From Pedobacter frigoris (GTDB lineage: Bacteria; Bacteroidota; Bacteroidia; Sphingobacteriales; Sphingobacteriaceae), in contig NZ_SWBQ01000002.1 in the NCBI RefSeq assembly GCF_005116445.1, positions 496,001 to 560,000 of the forward strand: DNA of 64,000 nucleotides, given 5' to 3'. Position 1 is the first letter of the stretch. Every line of letters begins with the position of its first letter. Below, piece by piece: positions 43,312 to 51,899 of this stretch. The notes below the pieces were generated by a model. That model had not been told where the DNA came from, did no database searches, and saw nothing but the letters and a program-made list of their open reading frames with translations. A program made the position numbers and the translations under genes.

Positions 43312-44421
43312 ATGAAAAGAACCTTTCTTTTACCCTTAATATTGTTGGCTATGCAAAGTTGCGCGCAGAAAACCGATCTGAACTTAATTGTTGGGACTTA
43401 TACAAAACCGGGTGGAAGTGAAGGTATCTATGTTTATAATTTCAATACCGCTACAGGAGATTTCAACCAAAAAGGACTAGCTAAGGGTGTAGAGAACCCT
43501 AGCTATCTTGCTGTTAGCGCAGACAATAAATTTGTTTACAGCGTAAATGAAAGCAGCAAGGCAAGCAGCGTAAGTGCATTTGCTTTTGATGGTGTAAAGG
43601 GCGGCTTGAAGTTTCTGAATAAGCAGCCAAGCGGACAGGATCCTTGTTACATCATTTCTGATGGTAAACATGTAATTTCTGCTAATTATTCGGGAGGAAA
43701 TACCTCTGTGTATGGCATACAGCCGGATGGTTCTTTGTCTGCCTTAAAGCAGACAATACAGCATAGCGGAAAAAGCGTAAATAAAGACAGGCAAAACAGT
43801 CCGCATGTACACATGGTGCAGTTTACACCTGATCATAAATTTGTAGTGGTTAATGACCTGGGTACAGACAAAGTTTACCTCTACAAATACAATGCAGGCG
43901 CTGTTGCTGATGTGTTGACGCCTCAGGACAGTGTTGCTACTGAGGCTGGCTCAGGGCCCAGACACATCATTTTCAGCAATGATGGCAGGTATGCTTACCT
44001 GATTAATGAAATGTTTGCCTCGATCACGGTCTTCAGTTACAATGACGGCTCATTAGAGCAGATGCAGGAAACTAAAATTACTGCTGATGGATTTAACGGA
44101 GAAAATGGCGCTGCCGATATTCACATTTCACCTGATGGGAAATTTTTATATGCCAGCAACAGAGGAAGCGAAAACAAGATCACCATATTCGCTATCGAAA
44201 AGGGTGGCTTGCTGAGCAGAAGAGGTATGGTAAGTACAAGAGGTAAAGGCCCAAGGAACTTCATCATTGACCCTACAGGAAAATATTTACTGGTAGGTCA
44301 TCAGTACGATAACAATATTGTAATTTTTGAACGTGATGCTTCCAGCGGAGCACTGAAAGATACTGGCAAACGGATCAATGTAGGATCTCCGGTATGTCTG
44401 GTGTTTGCGCCGGTTAAGTAA
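43312..44421 (+). CDS. secreted lactonase-family (6-phosphogluconolactonase-like) beta-propeller
   Basis: 369-residue seven-bladed propeller of the YbhE/Pgl lactonase family. Signal/lipobox-like start (MKRTFLLPLILLAMQSCAQ, Cys near residue 17). Conserved blade motifs include NPSYLAVSADNKFVYSVNE, SGGNTSVYGI, HVHMVQFTPDHKFVVV, GSGPRHIIFSNDGRYAYL and GPRNFIIDPTGKYLLV. The cytosolic Pgl acts on 6-phosphogluconolactone; an exported member must have another substrate, not known. Co-oriented, 6 bp after the pseudouridine synthase gene. Confidence 0.85.
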   Translation: MKRTFLLPLILLAMQSCAQKTDLNLIVGTYTKPGGSEGIYVYNFNTATGDFNQKGLAKGVENPSYLAVSADNKFVYSVNESSKASSVSAFAFDGVKGGLKFLNKQPSGQDPCYIISDGKHVISANYSGGNTSVYGIQPDGSLSALKQTIQHSGKSVNKDRQNSPHVHMVQFTPDHKFVVVNDLGTDKVYLYKYNAGAVADVLTPQDSVATEAGSGPRHIIFSNDGRYAYLINEMFASITVFSYNDGSLEQMQETKITADGFNGENGAADIHISPDGKFLYASNRGSENKITIFAIEKGGLLSRRGMVSTRGKGPRNFIIDPTGKYLLVGHQYDNNIVIFERDASSGALKDTGKRINVGSPVCLVFAPVK

Positions 44422-44443
44422 GGCGTTTACAGAAACTCATATG

Positions 44444-44508
44444 AGGTATTACACGTCATCTCGAACATCGTGAGAGATCTCTCTCTGCGTTCGAGATGAC
44501 GAATACCT
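44444..44508. repeat. REP-like palindrome between convergent genes
   Basis: Outer arms aggtatt/aatacct (44444-44450, 44502-44508), middle arms cgtcatctcgaac/gttcgagatgacg (44454-44466, 44489-44501), inner palindrome gagagatctctc (44472-44483). It sits between a rightward and a leftward gene and overlaps the bshA stop codon, so it may act as a two-way terminator. Confidence 0.85.
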
Positions 44509-45652
44509 AAGAATGATTCAATTTCAACTGTGCCTCTATCACCTGGTTGTAATAACTAATGTATTCCGGCAGGATCTTTTTCAGGTCAAAATCTTTAGCC
44601 CTTGTTAGTGCATTTTCTTTAAACTGCTGCAATACAGCATCATCTTTCAGGATGGATATCGCCTTAGCTGCCATGTCATCCACATCACCGACATTACTCA
44701 TATAGCCGCAAAAACCATCGATGTTCAGTTCTGGTAAGCCACCGGCATTGGAAGTAATTGCAGGAACTTTACAAGCCATAGCCTCAAGTGCCGCCAATCC
44801 GAAGCTCTCAGATTCTGAGGGCATCAGGAAAAGATCTGACACAGAAAGAATCTCTTCTACCGCATCCTGCTTGCCTAAAAACCTGACATGCTCACAAATA
44901 TTGAGGCTTCTGCACAGCTGTTCGTCATAAGCCCTTTCAGGCCCATCTCCTACCATCAGCAGTTTTGAGGGTATAACCTCCTGGATCTTTTGAAACATCC
45001 TGATCACATCAGCAGTACGTTTTACTTTTCTAAAGTTGGACGTATGGATGAGTATGCGCTCATTGTTTGGGGCAATTGCCTTTTTAAAATGATCTTTTGG
45101 TTTTAAACTGAACCTGGTAAAATCTATGAAATTGGGAATTACTTTTATTTCATTGGTGATCTCAAAATGATTTTCAGTATCGTCTTTAAGGCTTTGAGAT
45201 ACCGTTGTTACGCCATCTGATTTATTGATAGAAAAGGTAACCACTGGTTTATAGGTTGGGTCTTTGCCCACCAAAGTAATGTCTGTACCATGCAGTGTAG
45301 TTACAAACGGAATATTGATTCCATAAGTTTCCAGAATCTGCTTGGCCATAAATGCGGCAGAAGCATGCGGAATTGCATAGTGCACATGCAGGATATCCAA
45401 CTGTTCAAAACGGACTACGTCTACTAATTTGCTAGCCAAAGCGGACTCATATGGAGCATAATCAAACAAGGGATAGTCCCTTACCGACACCTCATGATAG
45501 AATAAATTGGCTGAGAAAAAATCCAGACGTGCCGGTTGGCTGTATGTGATGAAGTGTACCTGATGCCCCTCATCAGCTAATGCTTTACCTAGTTCGGTGG
45601 CTACAACACCACTTCCACCAAAGGTTGGGTAACAAACAATACCTATTTTCAT
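44507..45652 (-). CDS. bshA: N-acetyl-alpha-D-glucosaminyl L-malate synthase BshA
   Basis: GT4-family glycosyltransferase that joins UDP-GlcNAc and L-malate, the first step of bacillithiol synthesis. Family motifs: YPTFGGSGVVATELGKALADEGH at the N-terminus (donor/acceptor pocket), LHGTDITLVGKDP (~122-134), TSNFRKVKR and the GT4 C-terminal PSESESFGLAALEAMACKVP. 381 aa is normal. bshB and bshC are not in the window; ytxJ at 16.9 kb is. Confidence 0.92.
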   Translation of the reverse strand: MKIGIVCYPTFGGSGVVATELGKALADEGHQVHFITYSQPARLDFFSANLFYHEVSVRDYPLFDYAPYESALASKLVDVVRFEQLDILHVHYAIPHASAAFMAKQILETYGINIPFVTTLHGTDITLVGKDPTYKPVVTFSINKSDGVTTVSQSLKDDTENHFEITNEIKVIPNFIDFTRFSLKPKDHFKKAIAPNNERILIHTSNFRKVKRTADVIRMFQKIQEVIPSKLLMVGDGPERAYDEQLCRSLNICEHVRFLGKQDAVEEILSVSDLFLMPSESESFGLAALEAMACKVPAITSNAGGLPELNIDGFCGYMSNVGDVDDMAAKAISILKDDAVLQQFKENALTRAKDFDLKKILPEYISYYNQVIEAQLKLNHS

Positions 45653-45732
45653 CGAGAATAATTGCTTTTAGATTCGAATACAAATTACTGCACTTAAACC
45701 GAGCTTTGTGTTAAACTATTGCAATTATTTAG

Positions 45733-46215
45733 CTAACTCTTCATTTCGGCCTGTATCACGAGATACATCTCATTTGGCCTTTGTGTGCCGATGTAATATT
45801 CAAAGCCGTCCATATCTGTAAGTACCACCACATCCTTTCCGGAGGAATAAAAACGGATGCTTCCTTTTCGGTGCAGATTGTAGACAGGGTTATTGAAAAA
45901 ATAATTGCTGTAGGTATCTTTTCTTACGTTTTTGATGGTATTCAGATCGATCTCTACACGTTTGGCCGACCATAGACCATCTATGATGATGCGTTTATTG
46001 TCAATGATGGTTTTATACTGGATCAAAAAGAGCAAAGCTATGGAAACCGCAATGATGCTGAAACCTACAACCAGAAATAAGTCCTGTGTATTGTCACGGT
46101 CGCGCTCGTAGACATAAGCGGCAAAACAGAATGCTGCCATTACCAGCCTGATACATATGCGGATATAATCCCGGCCAATGTATTGTTTCTCAAAAAAAGC
46201 GTAGCGGTTTCCCAT
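45733..46215 (-). CDS. small membrane protein with PH-like domain, unknown
   Basis: 160-residue protein with two hydrophobic segments (~21-36 and ~46-66, FLVVGFSIIAVSIALLFLIQ) and a soluble beta-rich C-terminus (~75-160) including VEIDLNTIKNVRKDTYSN and VVVLTDMDGFEYYIGTQRP, like the YdbS/PH-domain bacterial membrane proteins. I do not recognise a named family. Single leftward gene. Confidence 0.6.
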   Translation of the reverse strand: MGNRYAFFEKQYIGRDYIRICIRLVMAAFCFAAYVYERDRDNTQDLFLVVGFSIIAVSIALLFLIQYKTIIDNKRIIIDGLWSAKRVEIDLNTIKNVRKDTYSNYFFNNPVYNLHRKGSIRFYSSGKDVVVLTDMDGFEYYIGTQRPNEMYLVIQAEMKS

Positions 46216-46303
46216 TTGTGTAAATTTCCAATAAAGTTACTCGTTTTTTCAATAGTACCTATTTCTTTTTATCGGTTATGAAGCTGGGATGAACCGACGG
46301 TCT

Positions 46304-47629
46304 TTAGCGCAACTCGAAGATGGCTACTTTTTTAGTCTGTCCGGTGACTTTATAGCGATTGTCCTGCCTTAAACCTACTACCCAGATGATATCGCCATTG
46401 CCATTGATGAGTATAGGAACCTGATCTTTTTCAATAAGCGGCACCTTTTCATCGATAAAAAAGTCACTCAGCTTTTTCATTGTTTTCATTCCGATAGGCA
46501 CAAACTTATCGCCCTCCTGCCTGCTCCTGATCACCAATGGATAGATCAGCAGGTCGCTGTCTACAAACGCTTTCGTCTTCTCTTTTTCAAAATACGGAGT
46601 GCCGGAATAAGACATCAGTATTTTTTGGCGGCCAACTTCTACCAGTTCTTCATTGCCATGGATGAAAACATTTTGCGGAGTTGTTGTATTTGACTCACTT
46701 AGGATCAATATTTTGCGATCCAGTGTTATGCGATGTGTAGGGCTATAAAAAGAAGTCCCGCTCTGCCTGTCAAGTGATTGAAAGATTTCCAGCGTAACAG
46801 ATTCTGAAAACCCATAGGGTCTGAGCAATTCAAAAAGCAATAACCTTTGCGGCTTTAAAGACCTGACCTTAGCTATAGAAATATGAATCTCCTGATGGTG
46901 CTTGATGAGCAGCTCATCGCGCAAACCTGCTACGACTTGCTGGATGACCATTTCTGTATCGGCGAACCGTTGAATGTTCTGTTCAAATGTCTGCTCCAGA
47001 TTGGGATTGATTTCTTTGAGCTGGGGAATTACCTTAAGCCTGATCTTGTTCCTGGCATAATTGGTAGTCAGGTTGCTGCTATCCTCTACAAAATCTATGT
47101 TTTCTGAGATGATCAGCCGATCGATATCTTGTCGGGAAAGAAACAGTAGGGGGCGGACCAGCTGATCTCGTTTTGGCAAGATGCCGTGCAGTCCGGCAAT
47201 GCCTGTTCCCCTGGTCAGGTTGAGCAGCACTGTTTCTATGGCATCGTCCTGGTGCTGTGCCAATGCAATTGCAGTATAGCCATTTTCACGTCTGATCTCT
47301 TCGAACCACTCATAGCGCAGCATACGCGCAGCCATTTGAGTAGATACCTTTTGTTGCGCAGCATAATCTTTGGTCTTAAAATGCGTTACATGAAACGGAA
47401 CTCCGAGGGTTGCTGCAAGGAGGTGAACAAAGCTTTCATCGCGCTGAGACTCGTCGGCCCTCAGACCAAAATTACAATGTGCAATGCCAAACTGATATCC
47501 GCAATTTTTAAACAAATGGGCCATCAATACAGAATCCTTACCCCCGCTCACGGCAAGCAGAATTTTTTCATCCTCTGCAAAGAGCAGGTGTTGCTGAATA
47601 AAGCGTTTAAAGTCTGTAAGGGGTAACAT
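46304..47629 (-). CDS. tilS: tRNA(Ile)-lysidine synthase
   Basis: Modifies the anticodon C34 of tRNA-Ile(CAU) to lysidine so that it reads AUA. The P-loop is LAVSGGKDSVLMA (~26-37) with the PP-loop SGGxDS; substrate motifs AHCNFGLRADESQRDE and ALAQHQDDAIETVLLNLTRGTG follow. 441 aa with the C-terminal TilS domain (ending in KVPLIEKDQVP and QDNRYKVTGQTKKVAIFEL) is full length. Divergent from the OstA-like gene with only 29 bp between start codons. Confidence 0.95.
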   Translation of the reverse strand: MLPLTDFKRFIQQHLLFAEDEKILLAVSGGKDSVLMAHLFKNCGYQFGIAHCNFGLRADESQRDESFVHLLAATLGVPFHVTHFKTKDYAAQQKVSTQMAARMLRYEWFEEIRRENGYTAIALAQHQDDAIETVLLNLTRGTGIAGLHGILPKRDQLVRPLLFLSRQDIDRLIISENIDFVEDSSNLTTNYARNKIRLKVIPQLKEINPNLEQTFEQNIQRFADTEMVIQQVVAGLRDELLIKHHQEIHISIAKVRSLKPQRLLLFELLRPYGFSESVTLEIFQSLDRQSGTSFYSPTHRITLDRKILILSESNTTTPQNVFIHGNEELVEVGRQKILMSYSGTPYFEKEKTKAFVDSDLLIYPLVIRSRQEGDKFVPIGMKTMKKLSDFFIDEKVPLIEKDQVPILINGNGDIIWVVGLRQDNRYKVTGQTKKVAIFELR

Positions 47630-47633
47630 CTTT

Positions 47634-47641
47634 CAAAAATA
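47634..47641 (-). promoter_or_regulatory. -7 box of tilS, 4 nt from the start codon
   Basis: TATTTTTG on the minus strand, then AAAG, then ATG at 47629. Confidence 0.45.
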
Positions 47642-47646
47642 ACAAC

Positions 47647-47654
47647 TAACTTTG
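47647..47654 (+). promoter_or_regulatory. -7 box of the OstA-like gene, 4 nt from the start codon
   Basis: TAACTTTG, then TAAA, then GTG. It lies only 5 bp from the divergent tilS box, so the two promoters must share the same DNA. Confidence 0.45.
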
Positions 47655-47658
47655 TAAA

Positions 47659-49983
47659 GTGCAGAAAATACACCTTTTGTTTATTTTATTTATATTCCCA
47701 ATCTCTCTGTTTGCTCAGCAGAGAACGAAAATCATTTTGCAGAGCAATGAGGCGGGTAGAATGGACGCCAAGACAAACGCAACTCACCTTAAAAAGCCTG
47801 TATTCCTACATGAAGGTGCCACCCTCAGCTGCGACAGTGCAATACTCTATTCAGAACGTAATGTTTTTGAAGCTTTCAGTAATGTGCACATCAATCAAGG
47901 AGATACGATAAACATTTTTTCAGACCATCTGATCTATGATGGCAATACAAAAATAGCCCTTCTAACCAGAAACGTCAGAATGCTGGACAACCTAAATGTG
48001 CTGACAACGGATAATTTCACCTACAATACCGGAACTCAAAATGGCACGTATGTGAATGGAGGGAAAATTGTCAGTAAGGATGTAACTGTAACAAGTAAAA
48101 ACGGCCACTATCTGGGTACGTATAAAGACACTTATTTTCGCTACGACGTGGTTACAGTAACTCCGGAAGTGCGCATCACTTCGGATACCATGAGGTACAA
48201 CACAATTAGTAAGATCACCTACTTCTATGGTCCGACAAACATCAAGGGTAAGGGCGACAACCTGTATACGGAGAATGGAGCTTACAATACCCAAAACGAA
48301 CAAGCTTTCTTCGGTAAAAAGAACTTATATACCAATGGTTCCAAATCGTTAAAAGGGGATAGTCTTTACTATAATGGCGTGCAGGGGGTTGGTAGAGCAG
48401 TGAAGAATATTGTCTTCAAGGATACATCGGATAAGACCATCATGTATGGGCAGCTCGGTTACTACTATAAGGCTGACGAGCGTGCCCTGGTCACGAAAAA
48501 TGCATATGTAGGGCTCGGCACTGCTGATTCGGTTAAGGTAGGCAAGAAAATGCAGCCCGACAGCATTTGGCTGGGTGCTGATACATTGGAAACTCAAATG
48601 GCTTTACAAAAAAAGCTGATACTAATTGAATCGCCTGTCCTTAAAAAGGATAATGAGCTTGGAGAGGAAGAAAAAACAGAGGAAAAAGGTGATGCACCGA
48701 AAACCGCCGGACAGTCTGCGGCGAAACCTGCAAACAAAGCTTTACCTCCTACGAAAACTGCGCCAGTCAAAAAACTCAGCAAAAAAGAACAGAAGGCACT
48801 CGATAAAGCAATCAGGGAAGGAAAGGTTAAACTCCCCGATCTAAAGGCAGACAGCTTGATTAGCGACAGCATCAAGTTGAAAGTGCCGGACAGCATTTCC
48901 ACAGATTCGCTTAAAATAAAAAGGGCGGCGGACAGCTTGAAAAAAATGGCAGACAGCCTGCTTAAGAAACCCGTAGTGGCAGGTAAAAAAACTGATAGCT
49001 TGACGAAAAAAACAGGTGTGACGGCAGACAAGGCGAAAGCAGTACTGAAGGGAACGACTCCAGCGAAAGGGGCATTGAAAGGAGTTGTCGCGAAGGCAGG
49101 AACTGCTAAAGCAGCATTGGCTAAGGACACTGCAGCATTCAATCCGCTGGACACGGTAAGGACCAGGATCATCAAAGCTTATCACAATGTGAGGGTTTAT
49201 AAATCAAATATGCAGGCTGTTGCTGATTCTCTTTTTTATACAAATGCAGATTCTACCCTTCGCTGGTATGGCAAGCCCATCCTCTGGTCGCAGAATTCCC
49301 AGCAAACAGGAGACACCATTTATCTACGTCTGAAAAACAAGAAATTAAATACCTTACAGGCTGTACAGAATAGCTTTATGGTAAATGTTAACACCGACTC
49401 CGCGAAATTCAACCAGGTTAAAGGAAAACTCATTACTGCGTTCTTTACCAATGGTGAAATCAGTAACGTGTTTGTAGATGGAAATGCGGAAAGCGTTTAT
49501 TATGCTACTGACAAAGACAGCGCATATACTGATATGAACCAGACGGTGAGCAGCAGGATTAAAATTCTTTTTAAGAACAAAAAGATCACTAAGCTACTGG
49601 CGATCAGGGATCCTGAGGCCCTTAGAATTCCCATAAAAGAATTGAAAGAAGATGTTTTGCTGACAGGATTTATATGGAAGCCTGAATTGAAGCCGCTTTC
49701 AAAGAAGGACATCATCACCGGAAAGCTAAAACCAAAGGCCCCTGCTAAAAAACCTGTTGTAGCTTCCAAAGCCAATACCACAGCAAAAAAGGGAGCGATA
49801 ATTAAAAAGCCTGATGCTAAGGCAGATATGCTGAAAGGTACTATCAAACAAGCCGATTCTTTATTGAACAAGGTTGACCCTGCTATTAAAAAGGAGGTTA
49901 TTAAAGCCGCGGATTCAATTCAGCGTATTAAACCGGACAGTCTGATTAAAAAACTGGAATCTAGCCCTTTAAAAAAGCTATAA
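47659..49983 (+). CDS. OstA/LptA-like outer-membrane lipopolysaccharide transport protein with low-complexity insert
   Basis: 774-residue OstA-like protein, expected to act in LPS transport across the periplasm. GTG start; signal peptide 1-~20 (ISLFAQ). The N-terminal region (~22-310) is a run of LptA-like beta strands: GATLSCDSAILYSERN, GDTINIFSDHLIYDG. Residues ~325-485 are a Lys/Ala/Asp/Ser-rich disordered stretch with repeated DSLxK units, then strands resume (~490-660; VRVYKSNMQAVADSLFYT) and a second low-complexity tail follows. The divergent neighbour is tilS; its end overlaps rdgB by 23 bp. Confidence 0.85.
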   Translation: MQKIHLLFILFIFPISLFAQQRTKIILQSNEAGRMDAKTNATHLKKPVFLHEGATLSCDSAILYSERNVFEAFSNVHINQGDTINIFSDHLIYDGNTKIALLTRNVRMLDNLNVLTTDNFTYNTGTQNGTYVNGGKIVSKDVTVTSKNGHYLGTYKDTYFRYDVVTVTPEVRITSDTMRYNTISKITYFYGPTNIKGKGDNLYTENGAYNTQNEQAFFGKKNLYTNGSKSLKGDSLYYNGVQGVGRAVKNIVFKDTSDKTIMYGQLGYYYKADERALVTKNAYVGLGTADSVKVGKKMQPDSIWLGADTLETQMALQKKLILIESPVLKKDNELGEEEKTEEKGDAPKTAGQSAAKPANKALPPTKTAPVKKLSKKEQKALDKAIREGKVKLPDLKADSLISDSIKLKVPDSISTDSLKIKRAADSLKKMADSLLKKPVVAGKKTDSLTKKTGVTADKAKAVLKGTTPAKGALKGVVAKAGTAKAALAKDTAAFNPLDTVRTRIIKAYHNVRVYKSNMQAVADSLFYTNADSTLRWYGKPILWSQNSQQTGDTIYLRLKNKKLNTLQAVQNSFMVNVNTDSAKFNQVKGKLITAFFTNGEISNVFVDGNAESVYYATDKDSAYTDMNQTVSSRIKILFKNKKITKLLAIRDPEALRIPIKELKEDVLLTGFIWKPELKPLSKKDIITGKLKPKAPAKKPVVASKANTTAKKGAIIKKPDAKADMLKGTIKQADSLLNKVDPAIKKEVIKAADSIQRIKPDSLIKKLESSPLKKL

Positions 49984-50536
49984 GCTTTTGCATTGCGAGG
50001 GCTCGGTGACTGATCTGATTTTTCTTTGCCATAGTCATTTCAGCAAAGGTATAGTCATAACCAAGAGGTTCAAATATAGGATCGTAACCAAATCCCTGAC
50101 TTCCTGCCGGAGTTTCTCTGATGTTGCCATAGATCACACCCTCGAAGAGGAATACTTCGTTGTTCCGGATCAATGATATCACCGTCCTGAAGTTGGCTTT
50201 GCGGTTGGCAATTCCTTCCATTTTTTGCAATACCAGTTTTAGATTTGCTCCGTCATCCTTAATACCGGAGTAACGGGCGGAGAAAATTCCGGGTTCGTTA
50301 TTCAACGCCTCAATCTCGAGTCCGCTATCGTCTGCAAAACAGTCCAGTTGATAATGGTCTACCACATACCTGCTTTTTAAAGTTGCATTTTCTGCAAAGG
50401 TAGCCCCAGTCTCAGGAATATCAGTAGTACAGCCAATATCGCTTAAGTTTAAGACTTTATATTGTCCATCTAAAAGTGAACCGACTTCTTCAGTTTTGTG
50501 TCGGTTATTGGTCGCAAATACAAGTTCCGGCATCAT
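49961..50536 (-). CDS. rdgB: non-canonical purine NTP pyrophosphatase (RdgB/HAM1)
   Basis: Hydrolyses dITP and XTP to keep deaminated purines out of DNA. Motifs: LVFATNNRHKTEEV at the N-terminus (TNNxxK), FADDSGLEIEALNNEPGIFSARYSG (~66-90), FGYDPIFEPLGYD and KNQISHRALAMQKL. 191 aa is normal. Overlaps the upstream hypothetical gene by 4 bp (coupled) and the OstA-like gene tail to tail. Confidence 0.95.
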   Translation of the reverse strand: MMPELVFATNNRHKTEEVGSLLDGQYKVLNLSDIGCTTDIPETGATFAENATLKSRYVVDHYQLDCFADDSGLEIEALNNEPGIFSARYSGIKDDGANLKLVLQKMEGIANRKANFRTVISLIRNNEVFLFEGVIYGNIRETPAGSQGFGYDPIFEPLGYDYTFAEMTMAKKNQISHRALAMQKLIAFLKG

Positions 50537-51132
50537 AATCCAAGTTGTTTAAGACTTCCCCAAAGCGTTTTCTTCGCATGCTGATCCTCATGAAGTCTTT
50601 TCAGTTCTGCAGAGAATATCATCATGACCCCTTCTTCTCTGATGACTGTGTTTTCAGGATGGGCAGGAAGTTTTAATTGTAATGGCGATACCCCAAAGGC
50701 AAAGATGATGGTGCTTGAAAAATGATCCATCAGGTGGCGGTAGGTTGCTGTCTGGTAATTGTGGTAGTTCAATAAAGCAAAATCATTTGCACTTAGGTTT
50801 ACTGATTTTACAATCTTCCTCAATAATTCCCTTCCGTTTTCATCACTAACCTCATGATCCGCATCATTCACCAGGATTAAAATATTGCGCTGATTTTTCC
50901 CCAGGTATTTAAATTCGATCTTTTCAACTATCGCCTGTATGCGCTCCGCTGCCGGTTCGGCTATCATTACGGGCACCTGTGTTACCACCTCTGCATTGGC
51001 AGACACTGCCTTCTCATTTTCAACGATACGAACCTGTTGACTCAATGAACTTTGAGGTTCATTTACGAGGTAAACATCATCTGTAAAAAACAATCTCAGG
51101 CCGTCTCCGCTGGTGGTAAGTTGGTTAACCAT
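50533..51132 (-). CDS. conserved hypothetical protein upstream of rdgB
   Basis: 199-residue protein, no signal peptide. The C-terminal half (~75-190) reads as alternating helix and strand (NILILVNDADHEVSDENGRE, FALLNYHN, TIIFAFGVSPLQLKLP), somewhat like a UDG/HolD-type Rossmann fold, but I do not claim it. It is translationally coupled to rdgB, so a role in nucleotide or replication hygiene is a weak inference. Confidence 0.55.
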   Translation of the reverse strand: MVNQLTTSGDGLRLFFTDDVYLVNEPQSSLSQQVRIVENEKAVSANAEVVTQVPVMIAEPAAERIQAIVEKIEFKYLGKNQRNILILVNDADHEVSDENGRELLRKIVKSVNLSANDFALLNYHNYQTATYRHLMDHFSSTIIFAFGVSPLQLKLPAHPENTVIREEGVMMIFSAELKRLHEDQHAKKTLWGSLKQLGL

Positions 51133-51243
51133 TAATGATAATTTTGTTGGAAATCTTTTTTCTGTTAAAATTAGTTAAATATCTCATTATAGTGCCTTTA
51201 TTTATTACTTTTATGCCTTAAAAATTAATACGAAAGATCTTTT

Positions 51244-51834
51244 GTGAGAAAAGTTTGCTGCGTCATTATTCTATCCTTTTGCATTGCAGGCGCATTTGCT
51301 CAAAATGTGGCTGTTATCAACGGGAGACCAATAAGTAATAAAGAATTCATGTGGTTTTATAAAAAAAACCACTCCGGCAATGCAAGCGCTACTTACCAAG
51401 ACCTGGAGGCGTACCTCAACCTGTACATCAACTTCAAATTAAAGGTACTGGATGCAAGGGAAACAGGACTTGATAAGGATACTGCCTACACAAAAGAAAT
51501 TGAGAATTATGAGTCGGCTTTACGTACTCAAAAAAGGATATCAAAATCAAATGCCGAGTATTCGTTTATTCTGAATGAATATAGAGAAGCTGTTCTGATG
51601 TTCAATATCTCAGAGAAAAAAATATGGGAGCGGGCACAGAATGATGAGAACCAGTTGCGTAATTTTTATGAGAATCATAAAAATCAATACCAGCAAAGCT
51701 CTTTTGATGAAGCGAGGGGACAAGTGATCGCTGATTATCAGCAAAAAATGGAGGATGAATGGGTAATCGGTTTAAGGAAGCGTTATGCTATAAAGGTCAA
51801 CCAGGATGAAGTGAGAAAACTGGCTAAATTATAA
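51244..51834 (+). CDS. short SurA-like chaperone without isomerase domain
   Basis: 196-residue exported protein (signal peptide 1-19, GAFAQ; GTG start). The N-terminal half (~21-95) is SurA N-like (VAVINGRPISNKEF, LNLYINFKLKVLDARE). It then jumps to the C-terminal part of such proteins (FNISEKKIWERAQNDENQLRNFYENHK). The parvulin isomerase domains that lie between these parts in larger homologues are absent, so it is probably a chaperone only. It lies 65 bp upstream of the full two-parvulin gene. Confidence 0.7.
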   Translation: MRKVCCVIILSFCIAGAFAQNVAVINGRPISNKEFMWFYKKNHSGNASATYQDLEAYLNLYINFKLKVLDARETGLDKDTAYTKEIENYESALRTQKRISKSNAEYSFILNEYREAVLMFNISEKKIWERAQNDENQLRNFYENHKNQYQQSSFDEARGQVIADYQQKMEDEWVIGLRKRYAIKVNQDEVRKLAKL

Positions 51835-51860
51835 ATGCTGGTCAATAGGATAGATAATAT

Positions 51861-51868
51861 TAAATTTG
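51861..51868 (+). promoter_or_regulatory. -7 box of the parvulin gene
   Basis: TAAATTTG, exact TAnnTTTG, 31 nt before the ATG at 51900. Confidence 0.45.
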
Positions 51869-51899
51869 CAAAAAAAGAATACAATTGAACAATCATAGA

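Noticed and set aside
48594..49175. 193-codon open frame on the minus strand
   Set aside because: It is the antisense shadow of the Lys/Ala/Ser low-complexity region of the OstA-like gene; the product is only repeated hydrophobic residues caused by codon bias.
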